This document shows, piece after piece, positions 45,799 to 53,205 of a stretch of 64,000 bases of DNA. Under the pieces are notes generated by a model. It was given only the letters and a program-made list of their open reading frames with translations. It searched no databases and was not told the origin of the DNA. The translations under genes and the position numbers were made by a program. This stretch comes from Nitrosomonas communis (GTDB lineage: Bacteria > Pseudomonadota > Gammaproteobacteria > Burkholderiales > Nitrosomonadaceae), in NCBI RefSeq assembly GCF_001007935.1, contig NZ_CP011451.1, positions 1,860,001 to 1,924,000 on the forward strand, given 5' to 3'. Positions within the stretch are counted from its first letter, which is position 1, and each line of letters starts with the position of its first letter.

Positions 45799-46749
45799 TT
45801 ATCGGAGCTGCCAGCTTTCCGAAGTCCCTATTAGCAAATTGGCGGCCATTTTGCCGAAACGCTTGGCAAAATGCTCAGCTAATCCTTCCTTAGTAGTATA
45901 ATCAACAATACGTCCGACTTGGATGACTTCCCGCGCTACATATTCGGCGCTGCCGAGTGCATCGACCAAGCCGAGGTCTATGCTCTTTTGACCTGTCCAG
46001 AGCATGCCGCTGAAGATTTCTGCTGTATTCTTCAGGCGCTCACCTCTCCCTTGTTGGACCACCTGTATGAATTGCTGATGAATTTCAGCTAGCATTTTCT
46101 GGGCATGCTCTCTTTGTTTGGGATCAGTGGGTGAAAAAGGATCCAGAAAACTCTTATTTTCCCCAGCTGTGAGCAGGCGTCGTTCAATACCTAGTTTCTC
46201 GAGAGTTCCCGTAAAACCAAAACTATCCAGGATGACGCCGATGGAACCAACAATACTTGCTTTGTCCACAAAGATTTTATCGGCAGCTACCGCGGCATAG
46301 TAACCTCCAGAAGCGCAAATATCCTCTACTACGGCATAAAGTGGAATTTGCGGATACTCCGCTCGTAACCGTCTAATTTCGTCATTGATATAGCCTGCCT
46401 GTACCGGGCTTCCTCCTGGGCTATTGATTCGTAGAATTACTCCCGCTGTGTTTTTGTCTTTAAAGGCTTTTTGCAGCGCTGCATTAATATTATCAGCGCT
46501 TCCCATACTATCAGGCTTGATTTCGCCACGTAAATCAACCAGTGCCGCATGTCTTTCGGAAATTCCCACAGATTCTTCCCCGAGCCAGCCTAATCCCCAG
46601 AAAAGCAAAACATAAAGGTAAATAAAAGTCAGTGATTTAAAAAAAATACTCCAATAACGCGTGCGGCGTTGCTCCTGCAAAGAGGAAAATACCAGTTTTT
46701 CCAATATTTCCTTTTCCCGGTCTTCATTACGATTTGTTGAATCTGTCAT
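45799..46749 (-). CDS. sppA: Signal peptide peptidase SppA (S49)
   Basis: The 316-residue protein has a membrane helix at about 33-57 and the S49 domain. Catalytic residues are S147 in CASGGYYAAVAADK and K199 in GENKSFLDPF, the same numbering as B. subtilis SppA. It cleaves remnant signal peptides in the inner membrane. It converges with rfbD. Upstream lies a 385-bp spacer with a 24-bp tandem array. Confidence 0.93.
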   Translation of the reverse strand: MTDSTNRNEDREKEILEKLVFSSLQEQRRTRYWSIFFKSLTFIYLYVLLFWGLGWLGEESVGISERHAALVDLRGEIKPDSMGSADNINAALQKAFKDKNTAGVILRINSPGGSPVQAGYINDEIRRLRAEYPQIPLYAVVEDICASGGYYAAVAADKIFVDKASIVGSIGVILDSFGFTGTLEKLGIERRLLTAGENKSFLDPFSPTDPKQREHAQKMLAEIHQQFIQVVQQGRGERLKNTAEIFSGMLWTGQKSIDLGLVDALGSAEYVAREVIQVGRIVDYTTKEGLAEHFAKRFGKMAANLLIGTSESWQLR

Positions 46750-46924
46750 AGCTTCCTCAACTCTTTAGAATGATGTTTCTGAAAATAATAGTAAGTATGG
46801 TTAGACTATTTTTGAAATCTTACTCACATTATAAGCATTAAATGATATGTCGGGATTGCAATGAGATGCTGAATAAGTGCCACTTACCAGTAGGCTAGTA
46901 CGTTAAGTGACGTGAAGGAATGAG

Positions 46925-47021
46925 CAAAGTTCGCTTTAACGAAACTAATTCTGCTCATTTTAGCGTGACTCACTCTGTTCGTTTTAGCGAAACTCACTCT
47001 GTTCGTTTTCCCGTTTACTGC
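46925..47021. repeat. 24-bp tandem repeat array (4 units)
   Basis: Units of 24 bp run from GTTCGCTTTAACGAAACTAA onward: the first three share GTTCGTTTTAGCGAAACTCA, with CTCT ends, and the fourth is diverged (GTTCGTTTTCCCGTTTACTG). Each contains a CGTTTTAGCGAAA-type near-palindrome, so it could form local hairpins or be a protein-binding array. No cas genes or spacers are present. Confidence 0.8.
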
Positions 47022-47087
47022 ACTCCGTTTGCCTTACACTTTATCTTGCTCGGTAGCTTATTCAGGATCTAGGTTTCCTTAATGGCG

Positions 47088-47111
47088 AGTCAGGGTTATC
47101 CAATCCTGACT
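47088..47111. terminator. Hairpin at the end of the OmpA-lipoprotein gene
   Basis: AGTCAGGG (47088-47095) pairs with TCCTGACT (47104-47111), one G-T pair, loop of eight bases, 24 bp after the stop of the leftward gene. No T-run; it may mark the 3' end. Confidence 0.45.
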
Positions 47112-47134
47112 ACTTTATGACGATTTTAATCCCA

Positions 47135-47803
47135 TCATCGGGTTGAAGTCTGGGATGACTGCTGCTCCATGACAAAGATTTCCACGCGCCGGTTTTTAGC
47201 TCGATTAGAGGGTATATCGTTTGAAGCAATGGGTTGAGAGGAGCCACGGCCATCAATCTGTATACGTCGAATTGGCACATTACGACTGACCAGGTAATCA
47301 CGTGTACTGGCAGCACGATTAACCGATAGAGGATTGTTAATGGCATCCGTACCGGTATTATCAGTGTGCCCCACAATCATTATGGTCGTATTGGGATTAT
47401 TAAGTAGACTGGTTGCGAAGCTATCAAGAATGGGCCTGAAATTAGGCTTAATATCTGCGCGCCCGCTGTCGAATGAGATATCACTCGGAATATTGAGCAT
47501 CAAGCGGTTATCAGGAGTTTGTGATACCTGTACCCCAGTGCCGGCCGTCGCTGCCTCCATTTGTCTTTTTTGCTCTTCCATTCTTCGTGACCATATGTAA
47601 CCTGCGCCAGCACCGAGTACAGCACCGGAACCTGCGCCAATAGCAGCACCTTTGCCACCACCCAGGATTGCACCAATCACGGCTCCTGTACCTGCACCAA
47701 TGGCGGCACCTTGAGAGCTACCGCGTTGTGTTTCCGTCATGGTGGCACAGCCACCGAGCGTCAACGAAGTTACAAGAGTTGCGATTGTCATTCTAATTTT
47801 CAT
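47135..47803 (-). CDS. OmpA-family lipoprotein with glycine-zipper
   Basis: The 222-residue protein starts at ATG 47803 (GGGAGA upstream). A lipobox TLGGC at about residues 14-18 marks it as an outer-membrane lipoprotein. Residues about 28-70 form a glycine-zipper (GAAIGAGTGAVIGAILGGG, GAAIGAGSGAVLG). The C-terminal OmpA domain has the peptidoglycan-binding pattern IVGHTDNTGTDAINNPLSVNRAASTRDYL and NRRVEIFV. It links the outer membrane to peptidoglycan, like YiaD. A longer frame to 47857 lacks a lipobox start and is rejected. Confidence 0.9.
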   Translation of the reverse strand: MKIRMTIATLVTSLTLGGCATMTETQRGSSQGAAIGAGTGAVIGAILGGGKGAAIGAGSGAVLGAGAGYIWSRRMEEQKRQMEAATAGTGVQVSQTPDNRLMLNIPSDISFDSGRADIKPNFRPILDSFATSLLNNPNTTIMIVGHTDNTGTDAINNPLSVNRAASTRDYLVSRNVPIRRIQIDGRGSSQPIASNDIPSNRAKNRRVEIFVMEQQSSQTSTR

Positions 47804-47942
47804 AAATATCTCCCTCATGAATAAACTGTACTGTAGCAGAAGAAGTAAAAAATTCAATCTTCATTATCTTATAGAGTGCGCTATTATTTCCTATAGATAG
47901 CGTTGAAACCAGTTTTTCATTATTTTAAAAGGTTGAATATTT

Positions 47943-48197
47943 ATGACACAACAGATCATTGATTGTGAACTGCACGATTATATTGAAGTGGCTTGTATGT
48001 ATGGCTATCAAGTCAGACTCATTTTAAGGGATGAGCAAATATTTGAAGGTAAAGCAAAAGATATTGCAACAACCGCTGAAAAACGAGAATTTTTGATTAT
48101 TGATAATGAGCAGGGGTCACAACAGGTTGAGCTGATACAGCTTAAAAAAATACAGATACTGACGCCTAATGCACAGTTCAAAGAAGTTGTATTTTGA
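47943..48197 (+). CDS. Rho-binding antiterminator (Rof/YaeO-like)
   Basis: The 84-residue protein starts IDCELHDYIEVACMYGYQVRLIL and has a beta-barrel-like pattern with two Cys, matching the Rof family that inhibits Rho by binding its primary RNA site. It may tune transcription termination. It is divergent from the OmpA lipoprotein and sits 430 bp before hpf on the same strand. Assignment rests on N-terminal similarity and length only. Confidence 0.7.
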   Translation: MTQQIIDCELHDYIEVACMYGYQVRLILRDEQIFEGKAKDIATTAEKREFLIIDNEQGSQQVELIQLKKIQILTPNAQFKEVVF

Positions 48198-48428
48198 TAA
48201 CTATCTTGCAGAGAATTTACAGAATTGTCTCTTTTCACCAGATTATCTCTTGAATTAACTATTAGGCGCCTCTAAAAATTCAGAGTTCTAAGCAAGACAA
48301 GGCGAGATTAGGGTGTGATGTTTCACCGTTGTGTATCATGCTGGTTATGTCTTTTATCGTCTACTTTATTTCCGTATCTGGTATGATCACAGCTTACGAC
48401 ATACAAAACTTTGCAGAGAGCCTCTATA

Positions 48429-48611
48429 ATGAATTCTCTTTATTCTTGGTATGTTGTCAGTAATAGTTATATAGCGGAGATAACCTATCAGCAGAGCGAT
48501 CTCACAATAATATTAGGAATGTCTGCAAATCTGGTATTACCGAAGGATAGAGTTGTTCAAAATTCAAGCATGGAAGCGTTACAAAAAAGATATCCAATGC
48601 TTGATGTTTAA
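48429..48611 (+). CDS. 60-residue ORF upstream of hpf, unknown
   Basis: The frame from ATG 48429 (MNSLYSWYVV...) to TAA 48611 ends 24 bp before the hpf ATG on the same strand. It has no membrane helix and no recognised family. TATAAT overlaps its ATG, so the region may instead be the hpf promoter and the frame may be accidental. Confidence 0.25.
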   Translation: MNSLYSWYVVSNSYIAEITYQQSDLTIILGMSANLVLPKDRVVQNSSMEALQKRYPMLDV

Positions 48612-48635
48612 ATATTGCCTAACAAAGGAGACATA

Positions 48636-48968
48636 ATGAATCTGATTCTTACCGGAGATCATGTAGAAATCACACCTGCCTTACGCGATTATGTGAATTC
48701 TAAAATGGAGAAGATTAGCCGGCATTTTGATCATCTGATTGATGTTAATGTCATTTTGTCAGTAGAAAAACATCAACAAAAAGCTGAAGCTTATATTCAT
48801 CTCCGTGGCAAAGACATTTTTGTCGAGGTAGAGAGCGCTGATATGTATGCATCAATTGATAGTTTAGTGGATAAGCTTGACCGGCAGATTCTTAAATATA
48901 AGGAAAAAAATATAGAACGTCGTAATCATGACGCGTTAAAAAATCAGGAATTTGACCATCCTGAGTAA
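48636..48968 (+). CDS. hpf: Ribosome hibernation-promoting factor (HPF/RaiA-type)
   Basis: The 110-residue protein starts at ATG 48636 with AAGGAG upstream, not at the in-frame TTG 7 codons earlier. It has MNLILTGDHVEITPALRDYV, EKISRHFDHLIDVNVILSV, EAYIHLRGKDIFVEVESADMYASIDSLVDKLDRQI, the short HPF pattern that stabilises hibernating 100S ribosomes. It usually follows rpoN, but here rpoN is absent. ptsN and hprK follow, as in many betaproteobacteria. Confidence 0.93.
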   Translation: MNLILTGDHVEITPALRDYVNSKMEKISRHFDHLIDVNVILSVEKHQQKAEAYIHLRGKDIFVEVESADMYASIDSLVDKLDRQILKYKEKNIERRNHDALKNQEFDHPE

Positions 48969-49235
48969 CGTTAAGTCAACTTAATAGAAAGAGAAAGTTG
49001 CAATGCCAGAAATTATCTGCTTCATCACAAGACTTAATCGGCCTAAGATAGGACAAGGCTAAGAGAATAGAAGTTATGGCATATCAAGTTGCCTACAGAT
49101 ATGTTATCAATACAAGCTAATTTTTTTCCCTCGTTGTCAAATCCCACCTAATTACAGCTTCAACTTCGATGTAAAAAGATAATTTCAGGCGGAATATCCT
49201 ATTTGTGTTTATTGAGAGTAATTTTATTTCTTTTT

Positions 49236-49706
49236 ATGAACCTTATTTCACAATTTTTACCAGAATCCAACGTGATCGTTGATCTGGATGTCGCCAGTAA
49301 GAAACGCGTCTTTGAGCAGGCTGGATTATTGTTTGAGAATACATTGCACATCGCACGCAGTCAGGTATTTGATAGCTTGTTCGCGCGAGAAAGGCTTGGC
49401 TCTACTGGCCTGGGTCAAGGTGTGGCAATTCCGCATGGTAGAATCAAGGGGCTGCGTGAAGCTGCTCTAGCTTTAGTCAGAATGAAAGAAGCCATACCTT
49501 TTGATGCACCAGATGGTTTGCCAGTCAATATTGCCTGTATCCTGTTGGTACCTGAAAAAGCAACAGATAAACATCTCCAAATTTTAAGTGAGCTGGCCCA
49601 AATGTTTAGTGACAAAAGTTTTCGTGAGAAACTGCTCTCGAGTAAGGGCGCAAAGGAGATTCATCAGCTTATCTCTGATTGGACACCTGGTAATGTCTCA
49701 CATTAG
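49236..49706 (+). CDS. ptsN: PTS IIA-like nitrogen-regulatory protein
   Basis: The 156-residue protein starts at ATG 49236, 11 codons after the longest frame, which has no ribosome site. The phosphorylatable H67 lies in GVAIPHGRIKG, and the ALVRMKEAIPFDAPDG and HLQILSELAQMFSD blocks follow. It receives phosphate from NPr in the nitrogen-PTS and regulates potassium and nitrogen physiology. It overlaps hprK by 14 bp. Confidence 0.93.
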   Translation: MNLISQFLPESNVIVDLDVASKKRVFEQAGLLFENTLHIARSQVFDSLFARERLGSTGLGQGVAIPHGRIKGLREAALALVRMKEAIPFDAPDGLPVNIACILLVPEKATDKHLQILSELAQMFSDKSFREKLLSSKGAKEIHQLISDWTPGNVSH

Positions 49707-50640
49707 CATTACTCAGCTATTTGAAGGCAATAAAGCTAAATTGAGGCTGACCTGGAATTGCGGGCAGGAGTATGGCAATAAGGAGCTGAATAATGAAGTC
49801 GTTGCTAAATCTCCACAAGGGCTGATAGGTCACCTCAACTTTATCCATCCTAATTGGATACAAGTGCTAAGTAGTTTGGCTATGGATTATCTTAATCAGC
49901 TTGACCTCTCTTCCTTGGAGAGAAAATTTCAGCAATTAGCTCAAAGTAATTTAGCATGCATGATTGTGGCTGATGGCGCTTTGGTTTCTGATGCCTTAAG
50001 ATCATTCGCTGCGAGGACACAAACACCGGTACTTTGTTCAGCCAGTTCAAGCCTGGATGTCATCTGGATATTACGCTCCTTTTTAACCAAAGTGCTGGCG
50101 CCAAGCGTGAGTAAACATGGGGTGTTATTGGATGTTTTAGGAATGGGTGTGCTAATAACGGGTGAAAGTGGAGTGGGTAAAAGCGAATTGGCATTAGAGC
50201 TGATCAGTCGCGGTCATGGGTTAGTAGCAGATGATGTTGTTGAATTACGTCGTATCGGACCAGAAACACTAGAGGGTTTCTGTCCGCCAATATTACGAGA
50301 TTATCTGGAAGTGCGCGGACTCGGTTTATTGAATATTCGGACTATTTTTGGGGAAACTGCGGTTCGTCGGCGCAAAAATATGAAATTAATCGTCCATTTG
50401 GAAAAATCCAGTGGTTCAGATATCAGTTCAGTTGAACGACTTCCTCTGAGCAATCTGAATGAAGATATTTTGAATGTAAACATACGCAAAGTGATTATTC
50501 CCGTTGCTGCCGGGCGGAACCTGGCGGTATTGGTCGAAGCGGCAGTCCGAAATTATGTTTTGCAGCTGCGCGGAATTGACAGCACCCAGGAGTTTATTAA
50601 GCGGCATGAGCAGAAAATGACTGATATTGCTTCAGATTAA
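49693..50640 (+). CDS. hprK: HPr kinase/phosphorylase
   Basis: The 315-residue protein starts at ATG 49693. It has the HPrK N-terminal domain (1-135), H142 in KHGVLLDV, Walker A GESGVGKS at 157-164, and the signature LEVRGLGLLNI with a following Arg-rich RRRKNMKL. It phosphorylates HPr or NPr on serine in the PTS-Ntr circuit. It starts inside ptsN (14 bp overlap). A rapZ gene, common next, is replaced by ubiX. Confidence 0.94.
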   Translation: MSHISITQLFEGNKAKLRLTWNCGQEYGNKELNNEVVAKSPQGLIGHLNFIHPNWIQVLSSLAMDYLNQLDLSSLERKFQQLAQSNLACMIVADGALVSDALRSFAARTQTPVLCSASSSLDVIWILRSFLTKVLAPSVSKHGVLLDVLGMGVLITGESGVGKSELALELISRGHGLVADDVVELRRIGPETLEGFCPPILRDYLEVRGLGLLNIRTIFGETAVRRRKNMKLIVHLEKSSGSDISSVERLPLSNLNEDILNVNIRKVIIPVAAGRNLAVLVEAAVRNYVLQLRGIDSTQEFIKRHEQKMTDIASD

Positions 50641-50664
50641 TATATTGGAGATTCTTTTCAGGAA

Positions 50665-51282
50665 ATGAGTGCTGCGCATACGATTACTCTTGCCTTTACA
50701 GGTGCATCCGGTATGCCTTATGGCATTCGTTTGCTAGAAATATTATTAGCTCAAGGTGTGCATGTTTATTTACTATATTCACAAGTGGCGCAGATCGTTA
50801 CCCAGCAGGAGATGAAATTGACGCTCCCTTCACGCCCACAAGAAGCAGAAGCATTTTTTACCAACTACTTTAATGCAGAAAAAGGGTTACTAAAGGTATT
50901 TGGGCGGGAGGAGTGGTTTGCACCCGTTGCTTCTGGATCGAATCCAGCTGATGCGATGGTAATTTGCCCCTGTACCATGGGCACCCTGTCAGCTGTTGCT
51001 TCAGGCCTGAATCAGAAATTAATCGAGCGGGCGGCGGATGTCATGCTCAAGGAGGGGCGTAAACTTATTCTGGTACCGCGCGAAATGCCCTTTTCTACGA
51101 TTCATCTCGAAAATATGCTAAGGCTGGCACGTTGTGGCGCTATTATCCTGCCAGCTAATCCCGGATTTTATCATCATCCCCAGAGCATACAGGATATCGT
51201 CGATTTTGTCGTCGCACGTATCCTTGATCATCTTGGTGTCGCACATACGTTAATGCCACGCTGGGGCGAAGGAAGCGAGTGA
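50665..51282 (+). CDS. ubiX: Flavin prenyltransferase UbiX
   Basis: The 205-residue flavoprotein has GASGMPYGIRLLE near the N terminus, ASGSNPADAMVICPCTMGTLSAVASG and the VPREMPFSTIHLENM block that form the FMN/prenyl-phosphate site. It makes prenylated FMN for UbiD decarboxylases in ubiquinone synthesis. It follows hprK by 24 bp. It is about 20 residues longer than E. coli UbiX. Confidence 0.94.
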   Translation: MSAAHTITLAFTGASGMPYGIRLLEILLAQGVHVYLLYSQVAQIVTQQEMKLTLPSRPQEAEAFFTNYFNAEKGLLKVFGREEWFAPVASGSNPADAMVICPCTMGTLSAVASGLNQKLIERAADVMLKEGRKLILVPREMPFSTIHLENMLRLARCGAIILPANPGFYHHPQSIQDIVDFVVARILDHLGVAHTLMPRWGEGSE

Positions 51283-51310
51283 GTTATTAACCATAAGTGT
51301 TCTTCTGGTT

Positions 51311-51412
51311 ATTCCATTTCTAAATTAAACCTGACTTTGTAGCTTCACCTTGCCGCATGATTGATGCTGTCTGCCGTTCGCCTTCGCGTCATGTTTGATT
51401 TAGAAATGGAAT
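51311..51412 (+). repeat. Copy E of the ~103-bp dispersed inverted-repeat element
   Basis: It begins ATTCCATTTCTAAATTAAAC and ends GTTTGATTTAGAAATGGAAT, the best-preserved inverted termini of the family. Inner blocks are GACTTTGTAGCTTCACCTTG and GTCTGCCGTTCGCCTTCGCG. It lies between convergent ubiX and the 5-FTHF cyclo-ligase gene. Confidence 0.88.
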
Positions 51413-51437
51413 TAAAAGCTTTTCACTAAACCTGACA

Positions 51438-52064
51438 TTATTTCAATGTATTTCTTATCGCGCATGTCTCCCGTGAAATTGACTGTAATGTATGGTCAGT
51501 CAAATAGTAGATCGTTTTTTCAGTAATAACATAATCCATCGCGATATCATGCTCATGGGGATAGATAGTAGGAAGGTGGAGTATCTCAAATGCGACCCCG
51601 ATAGTTAACGGTCGAGGATTGATTGCAGCCAGTGTACGATCAAAAAAGCCACTGCCATAGCCTAGCCGGTACCCTTGACTATCAAAAGCAACCATTGGGA
51701 TGATGATGGCGTCGATGATGACTTCCTCGGTATCGTGAGGAATAGCAATGCCATAGGCATCTTTTCTCATCGGAGCTTGTGGCCACCATTTGCGGAATCT
51801 CAATGGTTGATGCGGACCCATTACCTCTGGAAGTGCCAGCGTCGCTCCACAGGCATATAAATAGACCATTACCTGTGCCGGCTCGTATTCGCCATGAAAA
51901 GGCGAATAACATCCCACACGGCGTTGTTGCAGTACCGGGAAACCTTGTATGAGCGAGGCGGTAATCGCCTCACTCCATAGAGCGCGTTCTGCCTCTGGAA
52001 TTTGTTTACGACGTGCGATCAAATCAGCACGCTGTTGTTTCCGCCATTCTCGCCAGTTATTCAT
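51438..52064 (-). CDS. 5-formyltetrahydrofolate cyclo-ligase
   Basis: The 208-residue protein has the glycine-rich ATP loop RLGYGSGFFDRTLA and GCYSPFHGEYEPAQV, EKTIYYLTDHT. It converts 5-formyl-THF to 5,10-methenyl-THF. It lies 20 bp after mutY. No 6S RNA is seen next to it, unlike in some gammaproteobacteria. Confidence 0.92.
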   Translation of the reverse strand: MNNWREWRKQQRADLIARRKQIPEAERALWSEAITASLIQGFPVLQQRRVGCYSPFHGEYEPAQVMVYLYACGATLALPEVMGPHQPLRFRKWWPQAPMRKDAYGIAIPHDTEEVIIDAIIIPMVAFDSQGYRLGYGSGFFDRTLAAINPRPLTIGVAFEILHLPTIYPHEHDIAMDYVITEKTIYYLTDHTLQSISRETCAIRNTLK

Positions 52065-52083
52065 GGGGTGACATTTTAATCTG

Positions 52084-53142
52084 TCAGAAGCGATTGCTGG
52101 AAGTGAGTTCTAACAAAATTTTTCTGACTGGTACAGGGATAGCTAATTGTAATGCCCTATCAATAGTTAACCAAATCTTAGTGGCTGTTTTCTTGCGAGG
52201 ATAATTGATCACTTGCAGTAGTTGGGGGTGAATCCGCAGCTTAAAATGGGTAAAGGTATGGTTAAGCGGAGGTAAGCTACTGATCGTTACACTCTCAATC
52301 CCCATACATTGCTTGCAGTAAGTTTGACTGTTGATGTCGATCGGTTTTTCTGGCAGACACCATAATCCGCCCCAAATACCCGGGCTTGATCGTTGTTCAA
52401 GTAAAATCTCATCCTGATTTCTTAATATCAAGAAAGTGGTTTCCTTACTGGGTAATGGTTTCCTGGGTTTGGATGTAGGAAGGCTCGCTACCCGGTTTTC
52501 CGCGAAAGCAATACAATCTGGCTGTAAAGGACAATTCAGACATTTTGGCTGATGACGCGTGCACACAATAGCGCCCAGATCCATCAATGCCTGGGTATAA
52601 GTAGCCATTTGTTGTTGGGCGTTTTCTTGAGGGAGGAGTCCCTCTGCTTTTTGCCACAATAGTGCTTCTGTTTTCTTTTCACCCGGATAACCGGTGATAC
52701 CAAAGTAACGAGTAAATACCCGTTTGACATTTCCATCCAGTATCGCGCAGCGCTCCCCATAAGCGAAGGCAGCGATGGCCGCGGCCGTGGAGCGACCTAT
52801 ACCCGGCAGCTGTGCAATTTCTGCTGCATGCTGGGGAAACCTGCCCTGAGAACGCTCCATTATGAGGCAAGCTGCTTTATGTAAATTTCGGCCGCGCGAA
52901 TAATAACCAAGACCGCTCCATAAAGTGAGTACAGTATTAAGCGATGCTTCGGCGAGGCATTCGATATCAGGAAAAGCTTCCAAGAAACGCTGATAATAAG
53001 GGATCACCGTCATCACTTGTGTTTGTTGCAACATAACCTCTGCCACCCAAATGGCGTAAGGGTCATTGGTTCCCTGCCAGGGCAGACTATGCCGGCCATG
53101 CTGTTTTTGCCATTCAATCAGGGTATTAGCGAAAGTAGACAT
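52084..53142 (-). CDS. mutY: A/G-specific adenine glycosylase
   Basis: The 352-residue protein has E in EVMLQQTQV, the helix-hairpin-helix LPGIGRSTAAAIAAFAYG and D in LDGNVKRVF, plus the [4Fe-4S] motif CTRHQPKCLNCPLQPDC (Cx6Cx2Cx5C). The C-terminal NUDIX-like domain (about 220-350) recognises 8-oxoG. It removes adenine opposite 8-oxoguanine. It sits between the cyclo-ligase and the DUF748 protein on the same strand. Confidence 0.95.
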   Translation of the reverse strand: MSTFANTLIEWQKQHGRHSLPWQGTNDPYAIWVAEVMLQQTQVMTVIPYYQRFLEAFPDIECLAEASLNTVLTLWSGLGYYSRGRNLHKAACLIMERSQGRFPQHAAEIAQLPGIGRSTAAAIAAFAYGERCAILDGNVKRVFTRYFGITGYPGEKKTEALLWQKAEGLLPQENAQQQMATYTQALMDLGAIVCTRHQPKCLNCPLQPDCIAFAENRVASLPTSKPRKPLPSKETTFLILRNQDEILLEQRSSPGIWGGLWCLPEKPIDINSQTYCKQCMGIESVTISSLPPLNHTFTHFKLRIHPQLLQVINYPRKKTATKIWLTIDRALQLAIPVPVRKILLELTSSNRF

Positions 53143-53205
53143 TCAAGCAATGCGATGACTCGGTTTCTGATTGGACATGCTGAGGATGATTGCGGCTGAA
53201 ACCCA

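Larger units (their letters stand above)
46750..47134. other. 385-bp spacer with tandem array and hairpin
   Basis: No gene is seen. It contains the 24-bp tandem array (46925-47021) and an inverted repeat (47088-47111) at the ompA-like gene end. The rest is AT-rich and shows nothing recognisable. Confidence 0.6.

Noticed and set aside
46925..47021. Tandem units considered as a CRISPR array
   Set aside because: Units are directly abutting with no unique spacers, and there are no cas genes.
48255..48310. GGCGCCTCTAAAAATTCAGAG segment resembling an IS end
   Set aside because: No matching second end or transposase nearby; too short to call.
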